Below, one piece after another: positions 34,001 to 46,018 of a DNA stretch of 64,000 nt. Position 1 is the first letter of the stretch, and every line of letters begins with the position of its first letter. Origin of the DNA: Oenanthe sinensis (lineage: Eukaryota; Streptophyta; Magnoliopsida; Apiales; Apiaceae); the NCBI GenBank assembly GCA_028671895.1, contig CM053802.1:38788201-38852200 (forward strand), read 5' to 3'. The translations under genes were made by a program, and so were the position numbers. A model generated the notes under the pieces. The model was not told where the DNA came from, did no database searches, and worked only from the letters and a program-made list of their open reading frames with translations.

Positions 34001-34364
34001 CAAGAAGCAGCACTCAGTGTCTACCTCAACAGCAGAAGCAGAATACATCGCAGCTGGTAGCTGTTGTGCTCAGATCCTATGGATGAGAAACCAACTCCAA
34101 GACTATGGCTTTATGTTGAACAAGATTCCAATATTTTGCGACAACACAAGCGCCATAGCTATAACCAACAATCCGGTTCAGCACTCACGGACAAAGCATA
34201 TTGATATCAGGTATCACTTTATACGAGAGCATGTCATGGATGGAATTGTGGAGTTGCATTTTGTACCCACAGAACAACAACTTGCAGACATCTTCACGAA
34301 ACCACTAGACGAATCCACTTTCTCTAGGTTGGTTAGTGAATTAGGGATGTTAAATTTAAATTAA
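31037..34364 (+). pseudogene. Element C pol (PR-IN-RT-RH), broken by two small frameshifts
   Basis: The frame is open from 31037, overlaps the gag end and is -1 relative to gag. Protease DSG is at 31133. The integrase zinc region is 'HRKLSHLD...CEACEKGK'; catalytic Asp, Asp and Glu are at 31718, 31907 and 32015. The first frameshift is at a run of seven Gs (32639-32645); element E has five at the matching place, so two extra Gs explain it. The second is near 33173, where 'GATGTGAAAGTGC' lacks one base of the D sequence 'GATGTGAAGAGTGC', just before the second RT block. RT YVDD is at 33420-33431, followed by a complete RNase H ending ELGMLNLN. All active-site residues remain. Either the copy is dead or the two indels are assembly errors. 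Confidence 0.92.
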
Positions 34365-36086
34365 TTTTTATTTGCGAGGAGTTGTATGGATTCACAAGTT
34401 ATTGAATTTGTATATCCAAAGGACTTGTGAACTCCAGTCTAACTTATGAACTCGGGCTTATGAATATCAATATTAATTATCATAAGTATACCAGTTATGC
34501 TTTGTGGTAATTACTCGATATAGCATAAGTAGTTAACTGCTACATAAATGTTTGTAGTTAACAAGAAGCATAACAGTCTGTGGTTTAGAATTAATTGGTG
34601 TATTTCAATGTCATGAAATCTTGCTGAGAAATTCTATATCAGACAGTTGTGATCTTTAGTGAGAAACTGGTAGTACTGACTTGTTTATTTAATTTGCTAG
34701 CTCTCACTGATAATATATGTAGCAATTACATTTCATGTTATTATTTTGCATAACTGCCCCTGTATTGCCTATATGGTTTAGTCTTGCATGAATAACTGAA
34801 TTGTATTGGGTTGTTTGTTTTAAAAAAAATTTTGGAAATCTCAAATGCAACAGAGTATGGAACAAAAATTTTTTTGGTTTTCAAAATATTTAAAACAACC
34901 ATCTTTATACTATATATTTATATGTCTATATGTGTAATTCAAATTGAATTATATTTAATTTTTAGTTATTTCTAAATTAAAATTTTAATAATTCTATTTT
35001 AGGAATATTAACTTTTTAATTTAAGAAATCTCTATTTAATTAAATTTATGACAATTCGAATTTATATGTTTACATGTTTTAAATTATTTGATAAATGCAA
35101 GTTTTATTTTAATTTTTAAATCATCAGTATTTCAATTATTAATGATTTTTTAATTAAAATTAACTTACATGTATCGATAGTTGTTAACTATCGGAAATGT
35201 ATTTGATTTTCTAATTAAAATTAACTTACATGTATCGATAGTTGTTAACTATCGGAAATGTATTTTTATTTTAAATTAATTAGATTGCACATCCCAATAG
35301 TTAGCTATGTTTTGTTTTATTACTTTAGTTTGCATGCATCGATAGTTAATAACCATCGGGTTGTGGAGGTGATTTTTTTCTTCTTAATATTATCTCTTGC
35401 TTGTCCCGATAGTTAGTAAGTATCGGATCTTATGTTATATTATTTATTGCATGCGCTAAAAAAAAAAAAGATGAAAAAAAGAAGAAGAAAAAGAAAAAAA
35501 AAAGAAAAAAAAAGCGAAAAAAAAAGAAAAAAAAGAAAAAAAAAAAAAAAAAAAATAGAAAAAGAAAATGAAAAAAAACCACCGATAGTTTGTTACCATC
35601 GGGTGGTGGGTGTACCATTTTTCTTATTTACTTTTGCTTGCATCATTACTACACCACTTCCGACTGTTAGTTAATATCGGAGCCAAATTGATTTTTTCTC
35701 TTCAAATATCTGCAGTTCTAGAGGTCCAAAAATCGTAATAAAAATACTGGTATGTTTCAAATCTCTCCTAGTTTATCATATATTATTTTTAGAATTTTTG
35801 GAGACGTTTGAATTTTTGGGTATTTACGAGTCTTTTGAATTTTGGGAATTTTTCTTGGGTTAACCAGAGGTCCAAAATTTGTAATAAAAATACTGGTGTA
35901 TTTCAAATCTCTCCTAGATTATCATATATTATTTTTAGAATTTTTGGAGAAATTTGAATTTTTGGGTGTTTTTGGTTCGTATTCGAATAAACTCAGTTCG
36001 TTTTTGTTTTCAAAAAGTTAAAAATTTTGGTAATTTTTACTTGTTAAAAATGACTGGAATTTTTAGTATCACTCGTACGAATTTAG
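34365..36086 (+). repeat. Element C pol-ORF3 spacer with CCGATAGTTA motifs and duplications
   Basis: Non-coding. About seven copies of the C LTR motif lie at 35174-35680, including two identical CGATAGTTGTTAACTATCG palindromes at 35175 and 35236 inside a 61-bp duplication. A homopurine tract sits at 35459-35573. A second tandem duplication of about 146 bp (beginning GAGGTCCAAAA at 35721 and 35867) fills 35721-36000. The first 800 bp are AT-rich without repeats that I can see. Confidence 0.8.
35459..35573 (+). repeat. Homopurine A/G tract in element C spacer
   Basis: About 115 bp that are almost entirely A with interspersed G (a single C and a single T), directly before a CGATAG...CTATCG-type inverted repeat. 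It encodes a Lys/Arg string only by composition. Such tracts are prone to length error in sequencing. Confidence 0.85.
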
Positions 36087-37448
36087 TTCAGACCTGAACA
36101 AGATCACGAAGAAGATCAAGTGCCTACCCCTGAAATGGAGTTATCACAAGAAGCAAATGTTCAGGTGACCGAAGAGGTACAAGTTACATCTGGAGGAGAT
36201 TCACTTGGGAATGCTGATACTCAAGATTCATATCATCCCATACCTCTAACAGGTAGTCAAACAGGTAGTCCAACTGAATCTATATCTTCACTGTTTATTA
36301 ATTTGCAGAATTTATATGAAGATACGGGAATGGAACTTGCTGCTGAGCCCTCTGTGGCATTAGGAACAGGCAATGAATCTGCAAACCAACAGATTCTAAC
36401 CCCTGCCTCAGAACCAAACACTACTCAATCCTTACCATTATCTTCTCTCCAACCCCTAAAAAGAAAATTTGTGAGCGAGGGAGATAGTGCCTTAGAAGCA
36501 CCACATAAGGCAGGTGAGGGAACCCAAACAGCTCTACCTCTGACTAGACGTCGATTAAAAGATCCTGAGGTAACTGTTAGCCCATCTATGCCCTCTCAAA
36601 AGGACATAGAGCTGAAAAAGGCAAATACACAGTCTCTAGGGACATCCTCTCAACAGGGTGAACCTATTGAAATTCGCCCGTCGGCCAGGGCATCTGAACG
36701 AGTGTCAATAATTGAGCCTCCAACCAAGTTATTTGTTTCACTGAAAGGAGCACACACACAGGAGGAATTGACGGATATTGCTACTACAGTAGCAGAACCT
36801 ATGCAGGTAGATCCTGTACAGGTCATGCCTTCACAGGCTATTGCGGGAGTCACGGGTCCTTCATTGCTAAACATTACAGGATCCAATGTGATAAGCCCCC
36901 CAGGAGGAACATTCCTGGCTCCTAATAAGGAGGTCTCCACCACTATAAGTGGAAAGGAGAAGCAACTACTTGGCAATAGTTCTTCGGATGAGCCATTTAG
37001 GATTTTCACTGCAGGTACAGAAGACTTGCTGGAGTCAAGGAGAGTGAGTGAAACACCAACAGAACGATTGAGTGATCATAATTCACCCACACCCCTAAGA
37101 CCGAGCGAGAGAATTGAGAGACAAACACCTATAGAACCTGTCAGTGAGACACCTACCAGCCAAATAAATACCCTCACAATGCACACACAATCTCTAAGTC
37201 AAAGGGTTTATAACCTGGAGACTACTTTCACCGAAACGAAATCTGAATTTCACAGCAATGTTATGGAAATAAAATCTGTTCAATACAACATGTTGCAGGA
37301 TTTACAGAATTTTAAGACTAATATGAAGAAGTTTGTTACAGATTTGTTTGAAAAGCATCAATCTCAATCTACTCAAATCCCTGCTTCGGAGGATAACACA
37401 ACTAAGGGGGAGATGATAGTGCGAGAGAGAAAAAGAATCTGGTGCTGA
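36087..37448 (+). CDS. Element C ORF3, N-terminally truncated, about 453 codons open
   Basis: Unknown function. The frame is open from 36087 to TGA at 37446-37448; the first ATG in it is at codon 17 (36135). It aligns with the C-terminal half of D's ORF3: 'AEPSVALGTGNE' against 'EP.VAIEAGNE' at 59074. The globular N-terminal domain (KEW..FF, YPRFLQ) found in A and D is absent. It is rich in Ser, Thr, Pro and Gln. A coiled-coil-like segment lies near the C-terminus ('TQSLSQRVYNLETTF' onward). No membrane segment is seen. Because no good start is evident and the conserved domain is gone, this may be a deletion derivative that is not translated. Confidence 0.65.
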   Translation, partial: FRPEQDHEEDQVPTPEMELSQEANVQVTEEVQVTSGGDSLGNADTQDSYHPIPLTGSQTGSPTESISSLFINLQNLYEDTGMELAAEPSVALGTGNESANQQILTPASEPNTTQSLPLSSLQPLKRKFVSEGDSALEAPHKAGEGTQTALPLTRRRLKDPEVTVSPSMPSQKDIELKKANTQSLGTSSQQGEPIEIRPSARASERVSIIEPPTKLFVSLKGAHTQEELTDIATTVAEPMQVDPVQVMPSQAIAGVTGPSLLNITGSNVISPPGGTFLAPNKEVSTTISGKEKQLLGNSSSDEPFRIFTAGTEDLLESRRVSETPTERLSDHNSPTPLRPSERIERQTPIEPVSETPTSQINTLTMHTQSLSQRVYNLETTFTETKSEFHSNVMEIKSVQYNMLQDLQNFKTNMKKFVTDLFEKHQSQSTQIPASEDNTTKGEMIVRERKRIWC

Positions 37449-37877
37449 TATGAGGAGTAAAGACAAAGGGAAAGGCAAGTTGGTAGGGGAAGAAGAAGAA
37501 GAATCACATTCTCAGGGGGAGAACATTATTTGAGCAATGTTCTATGGTTTATTAAAGATGATCCCAAGAATTTTGATTCTTATGAAGCTCAGTTTATGAT
37601 AAGTTCTTTGTAGGTCAAGCTATGAAGAATTTTGAAGCAGAGAAAAGCTCAAACACAGAGGAATGAAGATGATATCTATTGAAGATGCATTCAGTGCTAA
37701 AGGAACATTCATTTTCTATTTCTCTTTACTTTATATAGAAATCTGGAAATGTATTATATGATCCAGAACTCAAGTAGTATTATTTACAAGTCTAGAGCAT
37801 TAATATTTTCTTGTAGTTAGTTGAGTTATCCTCTAGAGATTTATTTGTTAATCTCTACCAAACAAATAGGGGGAGAT
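37449..37877 (+). other. Element C 3' untranslated region with repeated polypurine tracts
   Basis: GGGGGAG tracts lie at 37406 (inside the ORF3 end), 37515 and 37869. The last, AAATAGGGGGAGA, ends at 37876 and is the true polypurine tract before the LTR. Text from 37510 on is shared with element B at 1130-1270. Confidence 0.85.
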
Positions 37878-39675
37878 TGAAAGGCTGTATGTATAGACCT
37901 ATATGTAACATAGGGTTATAACTCAACACAAGAACAGGACGTGTAAATAATATGAACTTATCACCAGAATCAGGAAGACATGAAGACTTGGTAAAGACAA
38001 AGGATAAAGAGGAAATCTACAGACTTGAAGCATTAGCTCACTGGAAGAAGTTAATTAATATGTTCATGCCTCAGTGAAGAATAAAGGTTGAAGTATTCAA
38101 GGATGTGGAAGCAATGAAGCAGTTGTCAAAGTACCAGAAAGATTCTAGTGATCCAAATCTGCAATTTAGTCAATCAATGAATTGCAGAGCTCAAGTACAA
38201 GAATCGATAAGATAGAATATAGGGCAAATACAAAGAATCAAAATATTAGATGGAATCTTGGAGTCTATTATAGATTGCTGGAGGAAGTTCATTCATATGT
38301 TCAGACTTCAGTGAAGAATAAAGTTCGAAGATGTTCAGGGTTTCAGATATGTTTATGGTTCAGCATAAGTGCCAGAGGATTCCAATGTACTTACAATAGA
38401 AGCACTTCTTAACATGATGGAACAGGTCAATTGTATAGCAAAGAAGATGTGAAGATCAAGTTCTTGCTAGTCGGTTGTGAACCAGACCAGTTGCACCAAT
38501 CGACAGCACAAAAGAGTTTGAGAACTGCATCACTGATTCAGAAGAATTGACCAGATACTGAGATGAGTAACCTAAGTGGTATGTGATTAAGCCCAGAATA
38601 AATCAAGGTCGAATTAACAAGGAAATATTTAGTTGACTTGGTTGCAGTGGAAGAAAATATATTAAGGGCTTATCAGGCTTGAAATTGGCTAAGGAAAGAA
38701 GACTACAGAAGCTGTATCCAGAAGTCAACTAGTCAAGCTATTTCGTCTTATTCTTATTTTGTCTTATTCATCTATGGTTATTAACCATCGGGTGATTTAA
38801 TCAACTTAACTAAAAATGGATGAACAAAGAAACAAGCCACTTCCCGATAGTTATTAACTATCGGGTAAAGGAAAGAAAAGAAAGCAACTTCCCGATAGTT
38901 ATTAACTATCGGGTAAAGGAAAAACTAGAAGGAACTTTTAATGATTTACTAACCATCGGATAAAACAAATAAAAAGAAAATCTATTTATTCCGATAGTTA
39001 ATAAATCAAGCAATAATTCCGATAGTTAATTTATTGGAGAATATTTCCGATAGTTAACATATCTCCGATAGTTGTTCAGCTTGAAGTAGTTAATTCTATT
39101 TCATGAATTGTTTTAAGTGTCCGATAGTTAATTTACAGACACATCGATACTTAACAATTACTCAGAAAATGTTCCCGATACTTATGAAGAAAAAGAAGCG
39201 AAGCTGCAACTTGTTTACTTGGACCAAAATGAGCCACGTATTCAAAGTTGAAAAAGACTACACAAATAGCAGCAAAGCATCGTCTTTGAAGATATTGATT
39301 CAGAAAAACAGACAGAGAGATACACAGAGCAATAACAGAGAGAAAACCCAGAGAGCATTCAAGAGTAAACACTGAAGCCATTAACTTTGTACCCAGCTGT
39401 TGTTACCCTTGTTGTTTTCAGTAAAGCTTGTAATCTAACTGTTGTACTAGTGAATCATTGTAACTAATCGAAAGATTAGATTTGTGGAGCACTTTAGGGT
39501 TTATATTAATAAAACGATATATTCCCCGAATGAACTGTTGTTGTGATTGCTTACCTTGTGTTTGATTATATAACTGTTCGAACTGTATTAAGTCCTAAAA
39601 GAACCATTCCGCGAATAGTTAATAAATTGGACAATATCGTATTCAACCCCCCTTCTACGATATTTGGGACTAACA
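37878..39675 (+). repeat. Element C 3' LTR (1798 bp)
   Basis: Same length as the 5' LTR and about 0.5% different. Ends GGGACTAACA, followed by the AATTT duplication. The motif array is at 38772-39185. Confidence 0.96.
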
Positions 39676-40690
39676 AATTTAATTTAAATGAGTTTATTAT
39701 TTAAACTTGAAAACATTTCTTTTATAAACTTAATTTAAATAAGTTTACTTTATAAATTTTAATTTAAATAAATTTATTCTTTAAATTTAAATAGATTTCT
39801 TTTTATAATTTAAATTTGTTTAGATAATTTTATTTTATAAATTTAAATTTAGATAAATTTATTTTATAAATGTTATTTAAAATAAATTCATTTTGTGAAT
39901 TTAATTTAAATGAGTTTATTATTTAAACTTGAAAAAGTTTCTTTTATAAACTTAATTTAAATAAGTTTACTTTATAAATTTTAATTTAAATAAATTTATT
40001 CTTTAAATTTAAATAGATTTCTTTTTATAATTTAAATTTGTTTAGATAATTTTATTTTATAAATTTAACTTTAGGTAAATTTATTTTATAAATGTTATTT
40101 AAAATAAATTTATTTTGTGAATTTAATTTAAATGAGTTTATTATTTAAACTTGAAAAAGTTTGTTTTATAAACTTAATTTAAATAATTTTACTTTATAAA
40201 TTTTAATTTAAATAAATTTATTCTTTAAATTTGAATAGACTTACTTTTATAATTTAAATTTATTTAAATAATTTTATTTTATAAATTTAAATTTAGATAA
40301 ATTTATTTTATAAATGTTATTTAAAATAAATTTATTTTGTGAATTTAATTTAAATGAGTTTATTATTGAAACTTGAAAAAGTTTCTTTTATAAACTTAAT
40401 TTAAATAAGTTTACATTATAAATTTTAATTTAAATAAATTTATTCTTTAAATTTAAATAGATTTCCTTTTATAATTTAAATTTATTTTGATAATTTTATT
40501 TTATAAATTTAAATTTAGATAAATTTATTTTATAAATATTATTTAAAATAAATTTATTTTGTGAATTTAATTTAAATGAGTTTATTATTTAAACTTGAAA
40601 AAGGTTTATTTTATAAACTTAATTTAAATGCATTTATTTTATAAATTTAATTTAAGTAAATTTATTAGTTAAATTTTTATAGATTTAATT
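39676..40690 (+). repeat. AT-rich tandem array in element E leader, exact 222-bp period
   Basis: The landmark ATGAGTTTATTATT recurs at 39688, 39910, 40132, 40354 and 40576, exactly 222 bp apart each time. Units are built of AATTTAAATAAATTTATTTTA-like sub-repeats. With the partial unit at 26490-26577 left of C, the array had a little over five units. It lies between the primer site and the gag remnant, where the start of gag would be expected. Confidence 0.92.
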
Positions 40691-42284
40691 TATAATCTAA
40701 AGATATTAAAACTTGGTCCATTTTTCCAAAAGGGTTTGTATTTGGAAAATTCTTCGTTTTGGCTCAGAATTAATTCGCAGAGCATATGACCCGGTTTCGA
40801 GGAAAGTGGTCATTTCGTATTAGTAGGTTTATTCCGGAGCATTTGAATTTTATTGTGGATGATACGATTGTTCATGTTATAGTTCCACAAACTGCTCAAA
40901 TATAAAGATATGATAGATTTATTAGTGGAGAACTCTGAAGATTTTTTTTCTGACTCTAATGATCATTCTAGTTTTTGTACTTATACAAAACGGATTTAAG
41001 AATCGTTAGAGGTCACAACTGAAGAAACATATGAGGCTACAAGTAGCAAGACAAGATCAGGGCTGTGCTACAATATTCAAGAATCCTGAACAAGCAAATG
41101 ATGACAGAGACTGTGATGAGTTAAAAACAGGAATGTCAAGCATTAGTAAGGTTACAGCAAGGGAAAGCATTTATTGGTGAAGTTAAATGCAAAGTTGGTT
41201 CTATTAGTGATAGTGATGAACCACATGGATATCTGTCATCAATGACCAATACTGGAGATGAATCACTAAGCACTTCAAAGGTACGCATTCTAACTAGTAT
41301 ACCTTTATCTAATTCAGAACTGTATGATTTTCAATATAGTAAAATGAATATCTAGAATTAGATAGGATTATTCTAGACGATTAGATGTATCCTGAATATT
41401 TGCTTGAACTTGATTTAAATCTTCTGTAATTTAATACCTTTGCTAATGTTGAATTGATCACACTCATAAAGTTGCACTCTAATGTCAAATCACTTAGTGC
41501 ATTGCTTGTTAAGGTATAGTAGATTAAAAGATGGTAGAATTATCTAAGTAGTCAGTAAAATTTGTAGATTCGAGGCTTAATCTAAAATTGACTTAGGTAA
41601 TTAGAGATAATTAAAATATTAGACAACAACATAAATGGATTAGACAGAATTAGTAATTAAATTGTTAGTTCTTCTATTCCATGTTCTTTTAGAAAATTAT
41701 TGAATATCTGTAAATATATTGAACACCTGATACACTTGTGTAGAATGGTCAAAGTAGATAGTACTGAATTTTCTAATATGCATAACATGTCTGAATTGCA
41801 TAATTCTTATCTATAATGCATTGAAGCTGAATGTTTACCATGTGCTCTTATTTTTCATGCTTGTTCGTTTAAATCTGAAAATGCATATCTTAGGACTTGC
41901 ATAATCTTAGACAAAGCATCTCTAAGAATCACAATAGGGTAAAGACTGCTAGTCCACCTTAAGATAGGTTGGAATCACTAATCTCATAGCCTTAAGACTA
42001 CCTTGTCAAGGCTGCTGTGAATGAGAAGTGATCAGTCAAAGATAAGTTTGTGTATGTTAAGGTTGAAGCTGTTGTTACCACTATTGAAAGTAATATCTCT
42101 AACCCATCTGGACTCAATTGAAGATTAAGTACCAAGAATCTTAATCATTTGTGATTGCAGAGAATGAAACAAAAGACAAAAGTTATGTGATTTCGTGACA
42201 TATATTGTTCGAGGCATTAGCATTGAAGCTCTACTATCACGGTTGGTTGAGAAAGCCTACCCAACGGTAACCTTTGGAGATGAT
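40691..42284 (+). pseudogene. Element E gag and protease remnant
   Basis: Bases 40691-40980 match nothing I recognise. From about 41040 the sequence matches gag C-terminal text of C: 'caagggaaagcatttattg' (41158), 'gatgaatcactaagcacttc' (41258) and 'aagactgctagtccacctta' (41944). Near 42165-42284 it matches the protease start ('tgttcgaggcat', 'gtaacctttggagatga'). The gag core and both zinc knuckles are missing and no frame stays open. Element F interrupts the protease region at 42284. Confidence 0.7.
42280..42284 (+). repeat. Target site duplication of element F (left), ATGAT
   Basis: Repeated at 51035-51039. Joining across F restores 'GGAGATGATAGCAAAGGATG', which matches C protease sequence. 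Confidence 0.95.
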
Positions 42285-43822
42285 TGTTAGTAATTGTGCT
42301 CTAGAGACAATACTTTTTATATTTTAAGGAAAATATTTATTATTAAGGATTATGTTTTATTGATTATTATTTATTATGTTTTATTTACTGCGTAATAAAT
42401 TGAAAGCATAATAAATGTCCTTGGAATTTTGATACGTATTATATATCTTTAAGTATGTGACTTAAAAATGAGATTATATGAATAGTATCTTATTCCTAAA
42501 ATTCCCTAGTCGAGTATTATTATTTAAGGACAATAATAATGCACAAAGACTAGTATGTTTCTTGACAGATGACCACATCTCATGGTCATAGGTATGGGGA
42601 TACTAAAGTCAAGAACATAAGTGCATGTATCAATGCATGGCACTGGAATGACCCGCCGTGAGATTCTACATGTTAAGTAAGTGTCATAAGTAATTCTCAC
42701 TGTGATAATGGTGTAATGATCCTTAGACCTGAAATCATTATATTTCTATACGAGAATAAATATACTTTGATTACATTAAAAGTTACCTTTGACCGGGTGA
42801 TGATAAAAGTGGACATTGGGTATATTATGAATCGTATGAGAAATATGAATGATCTAGATGAGATTTAATCCTCTTAATTTTAGGAGTGATATTATTGGCC
42901 TCTTGTTTGAGTGAGACTATGAAATGCACGGCCGTGCTCAAATGTTGATTTGATTTTAATAGTCTACTCATCGATCAAGAAAATAAAGATTAAATTATGA
43001 AGAGGATGACACGAGACATGCCTTGAGTTTAATCTATAATATCAAGATTAAAGGGATTATATTACATGGAACATTATTCACGAAAGGCTTAATCGAATCA
43101 CCGATTTATTATTATTACTTGGGTAACAATGATGTATTACTAGATGCCGCTCATTGTTTACAATTTTAATTAGATATTAAAATTGTTGCCAACGTAATAA
43201 TAACCTACAGGGTCACACACAAAGAACGCTTGAAGGAGAAATAATTTAAATTATGAATTTAAATTAAATAAGTAATTTATTTTATTTATGATATTAATTA
43301 AGTATGACTTAATTAATTATATAAATAGAATAAATGAATTACTTAAACTAATTCTAAAATTAATAATTAATTAATTAAGTTAGACTTAATTAAATAATTT
43401 AGAATTTTGGATTAGTATTAATTATAATTGGATTATAATTAGAAAACTTATTCCTCTCTCTATATAATCTCTTTATGGGCTGATTTAATAATATAGAGAT
43501 TTTACAAAAACCCTAGCCGCTCTGAGAGAGGAGGAACATAGAGAGAGAAGAAGTTTTCGGGTGCTAGTACACATCAATCCTTCATGAAAAGTGTTCGTGT
43601 GGATACCGTAGAGCGTAGATCGCGAGAGCGGGATACGTGGTGATTAAACAAGCTTTGGACCTCCATTAATCTTCCATTAATGAACTGTTAAAGCTTCTAA
43701 AGGTATTTATTCTTTATCTCCGAATTAAATCTTTTGTTTTCGCATGGATCCTGCGGAGGGTTTCGCTATTTTGATTTATTTTTCGCGTTTATTCCGCTGC
43801 GTTTGTGTCACGAAACCCTTCA
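42285..43822 (+). repeat. Element F 5' LTR (1538 bp) with TATA box at 43461-43468
   Basis: No motif array of the Sirevirus type is visible. TATATAAT after a CTCTCTC run is the likely promoter and is repeated at 50673-50680 in the 3' LTR. Ends CGAAACCCTTCA. Confidence 0.94.
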
Positions 43823-43823
43823 A

Positions 43824-43835
43824 TGGCATCAGAGC
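43824..43835 (+). other. Primer binding site of element F
   Basis: TGGCATCAGAGC begins one base after the LTR end. It has the same single departure from the canonical initiator-Met complement as element E. Confidence 0.85.
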
Positions 43836-46018
43836 TACTTGCGAAATGTTTAAATTCAGTTATGTGCTTAACAGTTTTTTATATATAAGCATGTATGCGA
43901 TCTATCATGATTTTATAATGATACAATATGTATATGTTTATATATATTATAAATATATGACATTTTATGATATATAATCATGTGATGATTATGTGTGTTG
44001 ATTTATGTATATGATACATGTTTGTTCTTATTATGAGAATCGTATTCGATACGAATTCTGAAACGGCTACCGTTGATTTTCTGAAATCTGTGTCCGTTGT
44101 TCGATTTTCGCAAATGATATGTGTTTTCTGACTGGAATCGGGTAACTGAGCAATACTGACAAAGTCAGCTCTGCGTCTGTAAGCCATTAGATGTCGTTAC
44201 AGCCTCCAAAACGGTGATTTATGATTTTCTGAAAATTATTTGATTTTCTAAAATTTTGAGTATATGTATGTATATATTATGAATATATGATATTCATGTA
44301 ATGTATAATCATATGATGATTGTATGTATCTCTGTATATGTATATATGATATATGCTTGTTTTTGTTATGAGAATTGTATATGATACGATTTCTGAAACA
44401 CCGTCAGATTTGGAGAAATCTGACTGTCGTATCCGATTTTCGCAAAAGATATGTGTTTTCTGACTGGAATTGGGCCAATGAACAAAACTGATAGCAAAGC
44501 TATCACCGAGGGTTCTGTAAGGCGTTTGACGTCATTAAGGGCCTCGAAATAGCGATTTAGTGTCTTCAGAAATCTGTTTTTAATTTTCTGAAATTTCGAA
44601 ATTTGTTATATATGATTATATGATATGATTATATAATATAATATGAGATATATTATATGTGTTATATGATAGCATGGTAGATGGTTATGGCCTAAAGACC
44701 CATAGGATAGTGGTTTTGATTTATGGTTTTGGTTTCTAAATACGACTTGCATGTCGTTTATTCATTGTAATTTAATTATCTCGAATGTAACTCGAGTTCT
44801 TCTTGTAATTTCATTAAAATAATTTTATTTTTATTATTCAATGTAATTATCAATGAAGACTTGCAAGTAAGGAGGCGATCCAAAAGGGGATGATGGAGCA
44901 ATGAAGAAAGAAGACATGTAATAGATAGTATTTTTAAAACCACCATAGATTGACCTTGATATTTCCATTAGCTTGGAAATATCATATAGGATGGGGCCAT
45001 AACCAAACACGTTTAATTTACGCACATTACATTTATGTATATGATTGCATGTATTGGAATGTATGCGTAGATATAATTGAGATGCATGCTTAATATTGAT
45101 TAATCATGTATGTATTAGATACGACACCCATGCCATGTTTGCTTAAACAAGATAAAATCTGTAACGATTCAAGATTTTAAAATTAACAAACGATCATGAG
45201 ATTCTTGTGTTTATGAAATATGGATTTTTAAAACACGGAATTAAATATGGATTTTTGATATCTATAATTGGGATTTTCTGACAAAAGCGGATATGTGTAT
45301 TTGTAAGGCTGATGGGTTTTAAGTGTGACCATTGGTATCCTCCATCTACCTGGGAAATGAACAATTTAAGATGTCGATTTGAAATATTTGGTTCAAGGAA
45401 AAATTGAGGATCTCTTTATGATGTGATCATGATCGTTATAAATTTTCTAAAACCCCTTAACAAAATATTAAGTTTTACTCGGATGCTTTCCAATGAATGA
45501 ACACTCATCGAATCCTAGATCGATAAAGGGAAAGACTGTTAGTGGCAGGGAACTCCTATCTATCGTGGTGAGATGCGACGAATATAAACGGTTATATTCG
45601 GCCGTTGTATCATTGGGTCTAACTTAACTGAGTCGTCATAATAAGTGAAAATAAATGGTTATATTCAACTATTATGAACTTAGAAGCATAGAGTTTGGTA
45701 AAAAGTCTATTAGATAGATAAGATCAATCGTTGTTCACCAAACTATCCAAGAATTATATATGATATAATTGACAACTGTTTTCTACCTAAATAATCATTT
45801 TCTAAGGACTTCCAGTGGTTGACTTAGGACATGACGAAATATGGATCTTGGCCCACTAGAAAGAATTATGGGATATACTTTCCAAATTAATAGTAAGGGC
45901 TATTAGTTTGATAAAAATAGTGGGAGGTATATGATGATATACCATAATCACTTAAACATAATTAATATTAAATTTGCAATCTAGTTTATTTTATGCACTT
46001 TAATATTGTAGATATCAA
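43836..46018 (+). repeat. Element F long leader with a diverged tandem duplication
   Basis: Non-coding, about 2.2 kb. Two diverged copies of a module of about 330 bp ('ttatgagaat.gtat', 'gatatgtgttttctgactgg') lie near 43960-44260 and 44280-44600. The rest is AT-rich with no open frame. A leader this long is unusual next to the Sireviruses here (about 160 bp in C). Confidence 0.7.

Larger units (their letters stand above)
26578..39675 (+). mobile_element. Element C: youngest Sirevirus in the window, 13,098 bp
   Basis: Both LTRs are exactly 1798 bp and differ at about nine positions (about 0.5%). The target duplication AATTT lies at 26573-26577 and 39676-39680. Order: LTR, primer site, gag of 848 codons (open), pol with two frameshifts, motif-bearing spacer, shortened ORF3, polypurine tracts, LTR. 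At a commonly used plant LTR rate of 1.3e-8 per site per year this would be about 0.2 million years, but the rate for this species is unknown. Confidence 0.96.

Noticed and set aside
35432..35674. Lys-rich small protein of 80 codons
   Set aside because: The frame exists only because the homopurine tract lacks stops; its composition is that of the repeat.
39676..40690. Centromeric satellite
   Set aside because: Only about five units, bounded on both sides by element E sequence and split by element C; there is no evidence of a long array.
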